Below are positions 43,309 through 51,415 of a DNA stretch of 64,000 bases, piece by piece. Position 1 is the stretch's first letter. Each line of letters opens with the position of its first letter. The position numbers were made by a program, and so were the translations under genes. The notes beneath the pieces are model-generated. The model worked only from the letters and a program-made list of their open reading frames with translations. It made no database searches and was not told where the DNA came from. This stretch comes from Streptomyces sp. 1331.2 (GTDB lineage Bacteria > Actinomycetota > Actinomycetes > Streptomycetales > Streptomycetaceae): assembly GCF_900199205.1 (NCBI RefSeq), contig NZ_OBMJ01000001.1, forward strand, positions 1,550,001-1,614,000, read 5' to 3'.

Positions 43309-44510
43309 CGCCCGGCCACCGCGGCGGCGTAGGCGTCCGCCGCCGGTTCGAGGCGCAGCGCGCCGTGCGCGGCGACGGTGTGCACGTCCCGCCAACAGCG
43401 CTGGAGTTCGCCGCCGCGCTCGCGGGAGTGGATTCCGCCGGTGCGGAACAGTCGCTCGACGGCGGTGACCAGCAGCTCGACGGCCACCGCGGTGTCGCGG
43501 CGGTTGGCGGCGACGGCCTGCGCGAGGGCCGGGGCGTCGGTGGGATCGGTGCGGTCGGCGCGGTCGGCGGCGGCGTCCAGCAGCAGGCCGGCCGCGTTGG
43601 TCTCGGCGGCGGAGCGGGCCAGTGCGTACCGGGCGGCGGCGTCGGTCTCCAGCGGTGCGGTGTGCGGGGCCGGTCCGGTGGCCCAGTCGGTCCAGGCCGC
43701 GAGGGCGTGCCGGGCGGCGCCGAGGGCGGCCGTGGCGAGCAGCGGCGGGCCGCCGAGCATGGCCGGGAGGGTGTGACAGTGGGCGCGTCCCTCTCCGGGC
43801 CGGCCGGCGAGCAGCTCGGCGAGCGGGACGGTGCGCCGGGCGGGCACCCAAGCCCCGTTCACCACCACGGAGTTGCTGCCGGTTCCGCGCAGCCCGGTGG
43901 AGTCCCAGGTGTCGAGGACGGTGACGTCCTGCACGGGGAGCGCGCAGACCCGGGCGACGGGCGGGGTGCCGCGGCCGGCCTCGCCGGGGCGGCCCGCGGG
44001 GTCGGGGACCTGTTCGACGGCGGCGAGCAGCACCCAGTCGGCGTGTTCGCCGCCGCTGACGCAGGACCACTCGCCGTCCAGCCGCCAGCCGCCGTCGACG
44101 GGGGCGGCGGTGCCCGCGGGCGGGGTGAGGCCGGCGGCTATCCGGACGTCGGGACCGGCTCCCCAGAGGTCGCGCTGCCCCGGCTCGGGCAGCTGGGCGG
44201 CGAAGCGGCCGTGGGCCGCGTACAGGCCGGCGCACCAGGCAGTGGAGGCGCAGGCGGCACCGAGTGCGGCCGTACGGTCGACGGCTTCCCGGTAGCCGCC
44301 TGCCGTTCCGCCCCAGCGCCGGGGGACGAAGTGCCGTGGGAAGCCGGCGCCGGTCAGGGCATCGGTCAGGGCGGAGGAGAGCCGGCCGGTCTCGTCCGCC
44401 GTGCCGGCCTCGGCGGCGGCGAGGGCGGTGACCCGGGCCAGGGGGACGGGCGGTGGCCCGGCCGGCGGCGCCGGAGCCGGTGCGGGCGCCAGAACGTCGG
44501 TAGCGCTCAT
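43305..44510 (-). CDS. Acyl-CoA dehydrogenase-like flavoenzyme (group D monooxygenase type possible)
   Basis: 401 residues from ATG 44510. Acyl-CoA dehydrogenase fold: N-terminal helical part (AGFPRHFVPRRWGG), central β-domain (LDGEWSCVSGGEHADWVLL; TWDSTGLRGTGSNSVVV) and C-terminal helices ending LQRCWRDVHTVAAHGALRLEP. The central and final motifs resemble HsaA/HpaB-like group D two-component monooxygenases at least as well as true dehydrogenases. Aromatic hydroxylation of a 3-amino-4-hydroxybenzoyl-type substrate is possible; no flavin reductase is visible nearby. It diverges from the TetR gene at 44631 across a candidate ARE. Confidence 0.8.
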   Translation of the reverse strand: MSATDVLAPAPAPAPPAGPPPVPLARVTALAAAEAGTADETGRLSSALTDALTGAGFPRHFVPRRWGGTAGGYREAVDRTAALGAACASTAWCAGLYAAHGRFAAQLPEPGQRDLWGAGPDVRIAAGLTPPAGTAAPVDGGWRLDGEWSCVSGGEHADWVLLAAVEQVPDPAGRPGEAGRGTPPVARVCALPVQDVTVLDTWDSTGLRGTGSNSVVVNGAWVPARRTVPLAELLAGRPGEGRAHCHTLPAMLGGPPLLATAALGAARHALAAWTDWATGPAPHTAPLETDAAARYALARSAAETNAAGLLLDAAADRADRTDPTDAPALAQAVAANRRDTAVAVELLVTAVERLFRTGGIHSRERGGELQRCWRDVHTVAAHGALRLEPAADAYAAAVAGR

Positions 44511-44577
44511 GGTCGTGTGCCTCTCTCGGTCGACAACCCGGCCGGCGACTGGAGGAAGCGTCGGAACGGGTGTAAAA

Positions 44578-44595
44578 ATTCCTTCATGCAGGTAT
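44578..44595. promoter_or_regulatory. Candidate ARE (γ-butyrolactone receptor operator) 1
   Basis: ATTCCTT-CATG-CAGGTAT aligns with the pattern ATACCTT-N4-AAGGTAT at two mismatches. It lies between the divergent flavoenzyme (44510) and TetR (44631) starts. Weakest of the five sites. Confidence 0.55.
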
Positions 44596-44630
44596 CTTTG
44601 TACCGTGATTCCTCGGTTCGGAGGTAAAGA

Positions 44631-45191
44631 GTGGTCCGCCAGGCTCGCGCACTGCGCACGCACGACCTGATCGTTGACGCTGCCGCGTCAGAATTCCTGC
44701 AGCGAGGGTTCGCGTTGGCCAACCTGCAGCGGGTGGCGGATCGGACGGGCCTGACGAAGGGCGCCCTCTACGGGCACTTCCAGTCCAAACAGGCGCTCGC
44801 CGACGCCCTGGTGGCACACCTCGAAGAGGTGCTCGCCGAGGTGCTGACGACGGCCACGCAGGCCGCCGACGGCACCCCGGTGCGGCTGAGTCGGCTGGTC
44901 ACCGCGGTGGCCGAGCAGATCGAGGCCGACGCCCGGGTGCGGGCCGGCCTCCGGCTGGTGCTGGAGGAGGGCTGGAACAGCGGCGAGGCCCCCCAGGTGC
45001 TGGAGAACATCCGCGGGATCGCGAAACAGCTCGCGGTCCACGCCGACCAGCCCGAACCCGCGGCGGATCTCGCGGTGGTGGTGCTGCTGGGCGCCTGGGT
45101 GAACTCCTGCTGGCCCGATGCGGCGCACCTGGTCCGCCGGGTGGACGACATCCGGCAGCTGATCCCCGTCCTGTCCGGCACCGAGTGGTGA
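44631..45191 (+). CDS. TetR family regulator, ArpA/ScbR-like (possible pseudo-receptor)
   Basis: 186 residues from GTG 44631 (GGAGG 6 bases upstream). The N-terminus RQARALRTHDLIVDAAASEFLQRGF and helix-turn-helix GLTKGALYGHFQSKQALADAL are characteristic of γ-butyrolactone receptor homologues. The ligand-domain half is shorter and less like true receptors, as in ScbR2-type pseudo-receptors. It converges on the afsA-like gene, and the other receptor-like gene lies beyond it, a common arrangement in antibiotic clusters. Confidence 0.85.
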   Translation: MVRQARALRTHDLIVDAAASEFLQRGFALANLQRVADRTGLTKGALYGHFQSKQALADALVAHLEEVLAEVLTTATQAADGTPVRLSRLVTAVAEQIEADARVRAGLRLVLEEGWNSGEAPQVLENIRGIAKQLAVHADQPEPAADLAVVVLLGAWVNSCWPDAAHLVRRVDDIRQLIPVLSGTEW

Positions 45192-45300
45192 CCGGGACCC
45201 CCGGCCCGGCGCGGTGACCGCGTCGGCCGGGGCGCCCCGGACGCTCAGGGGGTGTCGTACGGATCCTTGCCGGGTCCGACGAGATCCACAAGACACTCCC

Positions 45301-46386
45301 TCAGACCGCGACCGCCTCGGGCACCAGCACCCGCTGCTCCGCCACGAGATCGTCCACCCGCGGCTCCACCCGCTGGTCCGCGGTCCCCGGGAGGGCCCAG
45401 GTCATCGTGGCGGTCGCCACCCGGCGGCCGGCCTGGACGGCGTCCACCCGCAGCTCCCCGGGGCGGCCGAAGCCGTCCTGGACCTGGAACTCGACCGGGG
45501 CGTACAGCTCGGCGAAGGCCACACAGGAGACCTGAACGCCCGTCAGGACGGGCAGCGGCCCCTCCGGCCGGCCCACCGAGGCGGGCTCGCGCATCAGCAC
45601 GTGACCGAGCTGGCGGAAGCCCTCCAGCAGCACCATCAGCGGAATGTGGTCGGTCGGGTGGTCGAACAGCACGGCGTGGTCCAGTGCCGCGCGCATCTGC
45701 CAGGCCCCGCTCTCGGTCCGCTCCAGCACGCAGTCCCGGCCCCGCAGCCGGCCCACGCGCGCGGCGGGCAGCCGGCTCGCCGGCCGCGCCCCGTCCTCGG
45801 CCCCGGCCTCGACCGCGGCGCCCGCCCCGCGGTGCCGCAGCACCCGGTAGCGCTTGGGGTCCAGCGCGATGACGGAGATCGAACCGCGCCCGCAGGGCCG
45901 CCCGCCGATCGACAGCTCCACGTCCACCCGCAGCGAGGTCCGGTGCGGGGGCTGGCTGCCCAGATCGGTCCAGCGCGCGTGCAGCACCGGCTGGAGCGGC
46001 GTGGCACCGACCCGGAGCAGTTCGGGATCGGTGATCTCGAAGTCGAAGTCGCTGCCGACGAAGCAGTGCGTGAACGGCACGCCGTAGTAGGCGTGCGTCA
46101 GGTAGACCATGGCCTGGCGGATGGTCTCGGCGAAGAGCAGTGGATCGGCGTGGCCCTCGCCGTCCGGGTAGTAGAGGGCGTGGTCCCGGGGCCACTGGGC
46201 GGCGACCAGGAAGCGGTCGTCGCCCGAGGGCCGGGCGTCGGTGAGGAAGACCTCGGAGACTGCCGCGCGGTGGACCAGATGGCGCGGGACCGTCTGCTGG
46301 TAACTGAGCCGTTGGCCGGGATCATCGGAGAGGGTGACTGCGGAAGCGTCGGTCTCACCGGCTAGCGGATCGTGACTTGCTCGCAT
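45301..46386 (-). CDS. AfsA/ScbA-family γ-butyrolactone biosynthesis enzyme
   Basis: 361 residues with two AfsA hot-dog repeats: N-terminal (about 30-170; VPRHLVHRAAVSEVFLTDAR, HALYYPDGEGHADPLLFAETIRQA) and C-terminal (about 205-345; DHPTDHIPLMVLLEGFRQ). AfsA condenses a β-ketoacyl chain with dihydroxyacetone phosphate, the committed step to A-factor-type autoregulators. ATG 46386 has GGGGGAAG closely upstream. It is divergent from the receptor gene at 46551, with an ARE between, so the receptor probably represses both. Confidence 0.93.
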   Translation of the reverse strand: MRASHDPLAGETDASAVTLSDDPGQRLSYQQTVPRHLVHRAAVSEVFLTDARPSGDDRFLVAAQWPRDHALYYPDGEGHADPLLFAETIRQAMVYLTHAYYGVPFTHCFVGSDFDFEITDPELLRVGATPLQPVLHARWTDLGSQPPHRTSLRVDVELSIGGRPCGRGSISVIALDPKRYRVLRHRGAGAAVEAGAEDGARPASRLPAARVGRLRGRDCVLERTESGAWQMRAALDHAVLFDHPTDHIPLMVLLEGFRQLGHVLMREPASVGRPEGPLPVLTGVQVSCVAFAELYAPVEFQVQDGFGRPGELRVDAVQAGRRVATATMTWALPGTADQRVEPRVDDLVAEQRVLVPEAVAV

Positions 46387-46457
46387 AACTTCCCCCGGGG
46401 GTCAGCTAGCACACGCCGCAACCGCTGCGGCGCGGTGTCTTGCTTGCCGAGTAGAAT

Positions 46458-46475
46458 AAACCTTCGGGAAGGTAT
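46458..46475. promoter_or_regulatory. Candidate ARE 2, between afsA-like and receptor genes
   Basis: AAACCTT-CGGG-AAGGTAT, one mismatch from ATACCTT-N4-AAGGTAT, 72 bp from the afsA-like start and 75 bp from the receptor start. Confidence 0.8.
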
Positions 46476-46550
46476 TCTCAACGCCTATGGGCCACGCGGT
46501 GGCCCGGCACAGGTCGAGGCTCGGCCGCACGCGCAAGGAGATGTCCACAA

Positions 46551-47201
46551 GTGGCCACACATCAGGAAAGCAGAAACCGGCACCACGCGGTGACGAACGC
46601 CAAGGGAGCACGACTCAAGCAGGAACGGGCCCTCCAGACCCAGCAGGCCGTGCTGGAGTCCGCCGCCGCGGTCTTCGCCGCGAAGGGCTTCCCTGGCGTG
46701 ACGATCCTCGACGTCGCGGAACACGCCGGCCTGACCAAGGGGGCCGTCTACTTCCACTTCGCCAACAAGGAGGCCCTGGCGGAGGCCGTGGTGCAGGAGT
46801 TCTACCGCCGGCTGCCGCTGATCTTCGAACCGGCGCTCAAGCTCGGCCTCCCGCCGCTCAGGACGGTCGTGGAGGCCCTGCAACGGACGGCCGACGCCTT
46901 CCGGGACGACCGGGTGATCCAGGCCGGCGCGCGGCTGCAGATCGAGCGCGCCTACATCGGCACCACCCTGCCGACGCCGTACGCCGACTTCGAGGCCCTG
47001 CTCACCGGCCTGCTCACCCAGGCCGACGAGGCCGGCGAGCTGCGGCCCGGGCTCTCGCCCGAGGGCTACGCCCGCATCCTGATCTCCGCCTTCTTCGGTG
47101 CCCAGCACATCTCCTGGGTGCAGAGCGACCGCCAGGACCTCAAGGAGCGCGTCGGCGAGATCGTCGACGCCGTCCTGCCCGGCCACTCCCCCGCCGACTG
47201 A
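46551..47201 (+). CDS. γ-Butyrolactone receptor-type TetR regulator (ArpA/ScbR family)
   Basis: 216 residues from GTG 46551, AAGGAG 10 bases upstream (GTG 46590 is possible but has no ribosome site). HTH: QERALQTQQAVLESAAAVFAAKGF and HAGLTKGAVYFHFANKEALAEAV, diagnostic of ArpA/ScbR proteins. Full receptor length with LQIERAYIGTTLPTPYADFEALL in the ligand domain. The position where I expect the ligand-contacting Trp of ArpA-like receptors appears to be Phe (PYADF); this depends on a hand alignment. Likely binds the five AREs in the absence of ligand. Confidence 0.92.
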   Translation: MATHQESRNRHHAVTNAKGARLKQERALQTQQAVLESAAAVFAAKGFPGVTILDVAEHAGLTKGAVYFHFANKEALAEAVVQEFYRRLPLIFEPALKLGLPPLRTVVEALQRTADAFRDDRVIQAGARLQIERAYIGTTLPTPYADFEALLTGLLTQADEAGELRPGLSPEGYARILISAFFGAQHISWVQSDRQDLKERVGEIVDAVLPGHSPAD

Positions 47202-47252
47202 TCCGCTGTCTGGTCCACTGTCCGACCTGCCGTTCGACCCACCGGACAGCAC

Positions 47253-47283
47253 GGAGCAGACCCGGGCATCCCGGGCCTGCTCC
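47253..47283 (+). terminator. Hairpin after the receptor gene
   Basis: GGAGCAGACCCGGG (47253-47266) pairs with 47270-47283 with one mismatch and a 3-nt loop, followed by TTCTT: an intrinsic terminator 52 bp after the stop. Confidence 0.75.
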
Positions 47284-47416
47284 TTCTTGCGTGTGCGGTC
47301 CGCTGCCGTGCCGTGCAGCGGGTTCCGCTCCTGCCGTCGCTCCTCGGTGCGGTGGGAGACCCGGCCGCCCCACCGGGGCGTGGGGCGGCCGGGTGGCTCT
47401 GGGGGCGCCGGCGGTA

Positions 47417-47476
47417 CCGGGGCCTGTCCTCAAACCTCCGCCTGTGGGGCGACGCGGGTTTGAGGACAGGCCCCGG
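47417..47476. terminator. Perfect 20-bp inverted repeat at the GriH-like gene end
   Basis: CCGGGGCCTGTCCTCAAACC (47417-47436) is perfectly complementary to 47457-47476; loop 20 nt. It begins 6 bp past the end of the minus-strand gene at 47482 and probably terminates it; with the previous hairpin it insulates the convergent units. Confidence 0.7.
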
Positions 47477-47481
47477 CCCCG

Positions 47482-48594
47482 TCACTGCTCGTGGAGGAAC
47501 TCGCGGATCGCGTAGCCGACGTGGCGCTGGTCGGTCATGGTGTGGCCCAGGATGACGTCGCCCTTGCGCAGCTCGGTGAAGTTGTGGACGCTGCCGCCCG
47601 GGCCCAGCGCCCGCACGTGCCAGTCGTCCTGACCGACCATGTCCACCAGCTGACCGCTCGCGGTCCGCGCCTCGATCCGCAGCATCGGACGCGACTCCAT
47701 CTTGATCCGCCCCACGATCACCGTGCGCACACTGCCGTCCGTGCTGACCGCCAGGATCTCCGAACCGCAGTGCAGCTCCGACAGGTACTGCGTCCGGTTG
47801 CCCGGCGTCAGCGTGTACGTCGACAGCGCAGCCGCGTTCACCCGGAACGGACGCGTCGGCATGTACGGCAGCGGGTGCGTCTCACTGGAGACCAGCATCA
47901 GACCACTGGAGTACGAACCCAGCAGGATGCCCTCGTTCGGACGCAGGTGCGAGCAGGTGTCCACGCACACCCGGTCCCCCAGACCCAGGTGCTGCAACTG
48001 GACGATCTCCAGCGGCTCCAGGTCCAGCGACGCCACCTGACCATGAGTCGCCTCGACCAGCTCGGTCACCTCACCCACCCGCTTCGGCGTGAACAGCACA
48101 CCGTCCGAACCACGCTCCAGCACCCCGATGGTGATCTTCGCGTCCTCGATGTCCTCGACCACCGTCACGATCGAACCCTTGGCCTGGTCCGCCGCCGCCA
48201 GCAGGATCTCCAGCGGAATCTTGCTCGGGTCCTGCCGGAACTCCACCAGCGTCACCTCCGCCCGGTTCGCCACCTTGCACGCGACATCCAGCGTCTGCTC
48301 GTCCAGCACCCGCACCAGCACACCCGTGCGCAGCCCCGGACGCAGACCCTCGAACTTCTCCGCGATCGAGTGATCCGCCACCAGCAGATCCACCACCTCG
48401 ACCAACCGGTCGATCAGCGTGGTCGGCGTCTCACCATTGACCACCGCCACCTTCGTCAGGTTCGGCGGGACCTTCCCCGCCAGATCCGGGTCGTCGAAGA
48501 CGACCGCCTCGACACCGAGGTGAGCACTCTCCTCGATGACGGCAGACGCGAGCTCACCGGCGAAACCACGGAGATCGATCCAAGCGGACTTCAT
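47482..48594 (-). CDS. 3-Dehydroquinate synthase II family, GriH-like (3-amino-4-hydroxybenzoate synthesis)
   Basis: 370 residues from ATG 48594, where GAGGA lies 6 bases upstream; ATG 48600 is possible but almost touches the ribosome site. The sequence (MKSAWIDLRGF; KIPLEILLAA; VCVDTCSHLRPNEGILLGSYSSGL; FRVNAAALSTYTLTPGN) belongs to the archaeal-type DHQ synthase II family that includes GriH, AsuA-type and NspH-type enzymes. GriH closes the C7N intermediate made by GriI to 3-amino-4-hydroxybenzoic acid. The GriI-like gene is the next one upstream in the same operon, giving high confidence in a 3,4-AHBA-type product. Confidence 0.92.
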   Translation of the reverse strand: MKSAWIDLRGFAGELASAVIEESAHLGVEAVVFDDPDLAGKVPPNLTKVAVVNGETPTTLIDRLVEVVDLLVADHSIAEKFEGLRPGLRTGVLVRVLDEQTLDVACKVANRAEVTLVEFRQDPSKIPLEILLAAADQAKGSIVTVVEDIEDAKITIGVLERGSDGVLFTPKRVGEVTELVEATHGQVASLDLEPLEIVQLQHLGLGDRVCVDTCSHLRPNEGILLGSYSSGLMLVSSETHPLPYMPTRPFRVNAAALSTYTLTPGNRTQYLSELHCGSEILAVSTDGSVRTVIVGRIKMESRPMLRIEARTASGQLVDMVGQDDWHVRALGPGGSVHNFTELRKGDVILGHTMTDQRHVGYAIREFLHEQ

Positions 48595-48635
48595 CGTCAT
48601 TCCTCTTCCGTTGCTGTGTGATCGGCTGTCAGCGT

Positions 48636-48679
48636 GCGTGCGATGTGCGGTGGTTCAGCGTGCGATGTGCGGTGGTTCA
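48636..48679. repeat. Tandem 22-bp repeat between GriI- and GriH-like genes
   Basis: Two exact adjacent copies of a 22-bp unit (48636-48657 and 48658-48679; core GATGTGCGGTGGTTCA), followed to about 48732 by degenerate GTGCGGTGG-type copies. They fill most of the gap between the two genes of the AHBA operon. Confidence 0.8.
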
Positions 48680-48753
48680 GCGTGCGGTGCACGAGGTGCG
48701 GTGGTGCGGCGTGCAGTGCGGGCGTGCGGTGGATCGGTGGGCGCGGCCGGCCG

Positions 48754-49587
48754 TCAGGCGGCGGTCACGGCCGAGCTGGTCAGGTCGGGCACCAGGGCCT
48801 CGGGCAGCCGGAGGCCGGCGTGCACGCGCTCGGCGATGGAGCGGGCCAGTCGGCCCGGGTCCGCCGCCTGGAAGACGTTGCGTCCGACGGCGACGCCGGT
48901 GACGCCGGACTCCATGGTGCTCTCGATCAGGCCGAGGAACTTGTCGGTGTCCCCGATCACGCCGCCGCCGGCGGTCACGACCGGGATCGGGCTGGCCTGG
49001 ACGACCTGGGCCATCGTCAACGGCGAGCCGGTGTACGGCAGTTTGACGATGTCGACGCCCAGGTCGGCCGCGACGTTCGCCGCGTGGGCGAGCAGCACCG
49101 GGTCGGCGGGGTCGGAGATGCGCGGCCCGCGGGGGTAGATCATCGCGAGCAGCGGGACGCCCCAGCGGGCACAGTGGTCGGCGACGGTGCCGAGGTCGGT
49201 GAGCTGCGCCGCCTCGGTGTTCGAGCCGAGGTTGATGTGCACGCTCACGCCGTCCGCGCCCAGGGCGACGGCCTCCTCCACCGCGCCGACCATGATCTTC
49301 GCGTCGACGTCGGCGGCGTGCCGGGTGCTGCCGTTCAGGTGGACGATCAGCGCCAGGTCCCTGAGCAGCTCGGCCGGCAGGAAGCGGACCCGGCCCTTGT
49401 GGACGACGATCCCGTCCACGTTGTTGGCGGACATCGCCGTGACCAGCCGGGTGAATCCGGTCGTGGTGGCCACCGGGCCGTCCGCCAGCGAGTGGTCGAG
49501 CGGCACGAGGAACGTCGTGCCGGACGTCGGATTGATGATCCGCTGCATCCGACGGCGCTTTCCCGTCCAGCCGTATGACTCGGTCAT
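48754..49587 (-). CDS. GriI-like aldolase (C7N intermediate synthase, DhnA-type class I aldolase)
   Basis: 277 residues. The class I FBP aldolase/DhnA-like fold with a Schiff-base Lys expected in DIVKLPYTG, plus LVPLDHSLADGP, GADGVSVHINLGS and VVTAGGG, matches GriI-type enzymes. GriI condenses aspartate semialdehyde with dihydroxyacetone phosphate to 2-amino-4,5-dihydroxy-6-oxo-7-phosphonooxyheptanoate. Paired with the GriH-like enzyme it gives 3-amino-4-hydroxybenzoate without using the shikimate pathway. It follows the StrR-like activator by 165 bp in the same direction. Confidence 0.92.
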   Translation of the reverse strand: MTESYGWTGKRRRMQRIINPTSGTTFLVPLDHSLADGPVATTTGFTRLVTAMSANNVDGIVVHKGRVRFLPAELLRDLALIVHLNGSTRHAADVDAKIMVGAVEEAVALGADGVSVHINLGSNTEAAQLTDLGTVADHCARWGVPLLAMIYPRGPRISDPADPVLLAHAANVAADLGVDIVKLPYTGSPLTMAQVVQASPIPVVTAGGGVIGDTDKFLGLIESTMESGVTGVAVGRNVFQAADPGRLARSIAERVHAGLRLPEALVPDLTSSAVTAA

Positions 49588-49751
49588 TTTCCTGCCCCTT
49601 TCCCGTCTTCCGGAGATCGTTCGTGGCTCTCGACTTCTGTTGTCCCCGACGGGATCAAAAATCGGCCGGTAATGTCAAGGCCGCCGTTTCGAGAACTCCG
49701 TCGAATTGGTTTTCCGTTGCTTCGGCGCCGGATTGTCCGGCGCCCCGGACA

Positions 49752-50834
49752 TCAATAAACGTCCGAGACCGACGCAGAAGTCAAGGGAGCGGACCGCCGC
49801 CTTTCCAGCTGCACGGCGAGTTCCTGCCAGCCCTGCATGCTCACCATTGCCAGTTCGGATACGAAGTGCAGGCAGTGGTCGGGCAGGTCCGCGATCAGCC
49901 GCTCGCAGGCGTCCGGGTCCATCGCGGCGACCGCCAGGATGCTCAGCAGCAGCCGGCCGGACTGGTTGAACCGCAGCGAGGGATCGGTGCGCAGCGAGTT
50001 GAGCATCATCTCGGCGCTGCGCAGCGGGACGGTGGCCCGCATGACCGGGACGCTCGGCGGCGCCTCGGGGTAGCGCGCCGGAACCGTGGCCCGCAGGGCG
50101 GGGGCGGGTGGCGCACCCCGCTCGCGCAGCTGGTGGCGCAGTTGGTCGCGCACGCTGCGCACCGTGCCGACGGAGACTCCGGCGACCGCGCTGACCGCGC
50201 GCAGGGACGAGTTCGGCTCCCTGGCCAGGATCTCCCGGACGCGTTCGCGCCCGGCCGCGGCATCCACCGGCCGCACCCTGCCGTCCCGGCCGACCCTGGC
50301 CTGCCCGGCGGGCTGCCCGGCCTCCGCGCGCACCGCGGCGACCGTCTTGGGCGACAGCCCGGCGATCGCGGCGATGGCCCGGTTCGACCAGGTGTCGTGC
50401 TCGGCCAGGATGCGCCGCACGGCCGCCTTGCGGTCGGCCAGCGACAGCGGCAGGCCGTGCCGGACGTTCAGGCGCACGGCCAGGACGAACGCCCCGGGGT
50501 CGTCGCCGTCGAAGAAGCAGGCCCGGATCTCCCGCTCGCCCCTGAGCTGGGCGGCGCGGACCCGGTGCCGTCCGTCCACGACCCGGTTGGTGCCGCGTTG
50601 GACGATGATGGGCGGCAGTTCGGCTCCGGACCCCAGCTCCGCCAGGGTTCGGGCGTGTTCGCTGTCCTCCCCCGCCGTGCGGGGCGAGTCGGAGAGGACC
50701 AGGTCGGCGATGGGGATCCAGCGGACCTCCGCGCCGACGTCGATGTCCGCCTGGTGGGTGCCGGCGAGGTCGAGCCCCGGGGGGCCGGAGTCCTGGTTCC
50801 GTGTGCGGGTGTGGATCGCCTCGACGTCTGTCAT
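49752..50834 (-). CDS. StrR-type ParB-domain pathway-specific activator
   Basis: 360 residues, close to StrR length. ParB/sulfiredoxin-like N-terminal domain (about 35-130: PPIIVQRGTNRVVDGRHRVRAAQL, FVLAVRLNVRHGLPLSLADR), then HTH segments (WSNRAIAAIAGLSPKTVAAVR near 150-170; SLRAVSAVAGVSVGTVRSVR near 210). Matches the StrR/NovG/Bbr family of cluster activators rather than chromosome partition ParB. ATG 50834 follows a GAGGGGGCGGA ribosome site. An ARE lies 107 bp upstream, a direct parallel to γ-butyrolactone control of pathway activators. Probable targets are the AHBA genes and the carboxylic acid reductase operon. Confidence 0.88.
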   Translation of the reverse strand: MTDVEAIHTRTRNQDSGPPGLDLAGTHQADIDVGAEVRWIPIADLVLSDSPRTAGEDSEHARTLAELGSGAELPPIIVQRGTNRVVDGRHRVRAAQLRGEREIRACFFDGDDPGAFVLAVRLNVRHGLPLSLADRKAAVRRILAEHDTWSNRAIAAIAGLSPKTVAAVRAEAGQPAGQARVGRDGRVRPVDAAAGRERVREILAREPNSSLRAVSAVAGVSVGTVRSVRDQLRHQLRERGAPPAPALRATVPARYPEAPPSVPVMRATVPLRSAEMMLNSLRTDPSLRFNQSGRLLLSILAVAAMDPDACERLIADLPDHCLHFVSELAMVSMQGWQELAVQLERRRSAPLTSASVSDVY

Positions 50835-51415
50835 TCCGCCCCCTCGGTCGCGTCCTCGGTTGCCACGTCCTGGTGTCCTGTTGTCCGTCCGGCGGAGGCG
50901 TGGGGCGCTCCGCCGACGTCATCGACAGTGCCAGCAAAAAATACCTTTAACAAGGTATATTCTTGTTTTCCCAGGTCAGATGGCATGCGGGGTGGGCAAC
51001 TGGACCTCTTCCCCGGTTGCACACCCGCTCCGGACGGCCAGCCGGACAGGGGCTCGGGCGGCGGGCCGGCAGGGGCTCGGGCGGCGAGCCGGGCAGGAGG
51101 AGGGCCCGCCTGCAGAAGGCTGGCCCGCCGCTCGAACCGGGCGCTACGCTGGCCGCGCTCCGGCCGCCTGCTGTCCCCGCGCATTCCGCCGGGACACCGC
51201 GGCCCGATCGGGATTTCCCCTCCGGATTCCCGCACCGGAAAAGAGCGAATTCTGTGGCCGGCGGCCGAGCCCCGGTTTTCTCGACGACTCGCACACGGCG
51301 ATCGGCGCACCGCCTCGGCGCGCCGGTCGGACCGACTTGGTTACGTACGGCGTTCCGCCCCGGCTCCCCGCGGGCGGGTGAACGGTCGGGCAGGCACGGC
51401 CGGAAAGGTGTAGTC
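50835..51415. promoter_or_regulatory. Divergent control region, StrR-type activator versus carboxylic acid reductase
   Basis: 581 bp without a supportable gene. It holds ARE 3 near the left end and two copies of a GGGGCTCGGGCGGCG-containing repeat 23 bp apart (51048-51093). Long open frames across it on both strands are Arg/Pro/Gly-rich and look like GC-bias artefacts. The reductase therefore has a leader of up to about 450 nt if transcription starts near the ARE. Confidence 0.6.
50941..50958. promoter_or_regulatory. Candidate ARE 3, strR-like / CAR intergenic
   Basis: ATACCTT-TAAC-AAGGTAT: perfect 7-bp arms and 4-nt spacer, in an AT-rich island (from AAAAA at 50936). Confidence 0.85.

Noticed and set aside
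47417..47476. MITE or insertion-sequence ends
   Set aside because: Only 20 bp lie between the arms and no target duplication was seen; a hairpin explains it better.
49752..50834. Chromosome partition protein ParB
   Set aside because: Length, HTH pattern and segments such as GLPLSLADR match StrR-type activators, and there is no parA or parS nearby.
50963..51415. N-terminal extension of the carboxylic acid reductase frame
   Set aside because: Pro/Arg/Gly-rich and unlike CAR; ATG 51416 starts where the family sequence starts.
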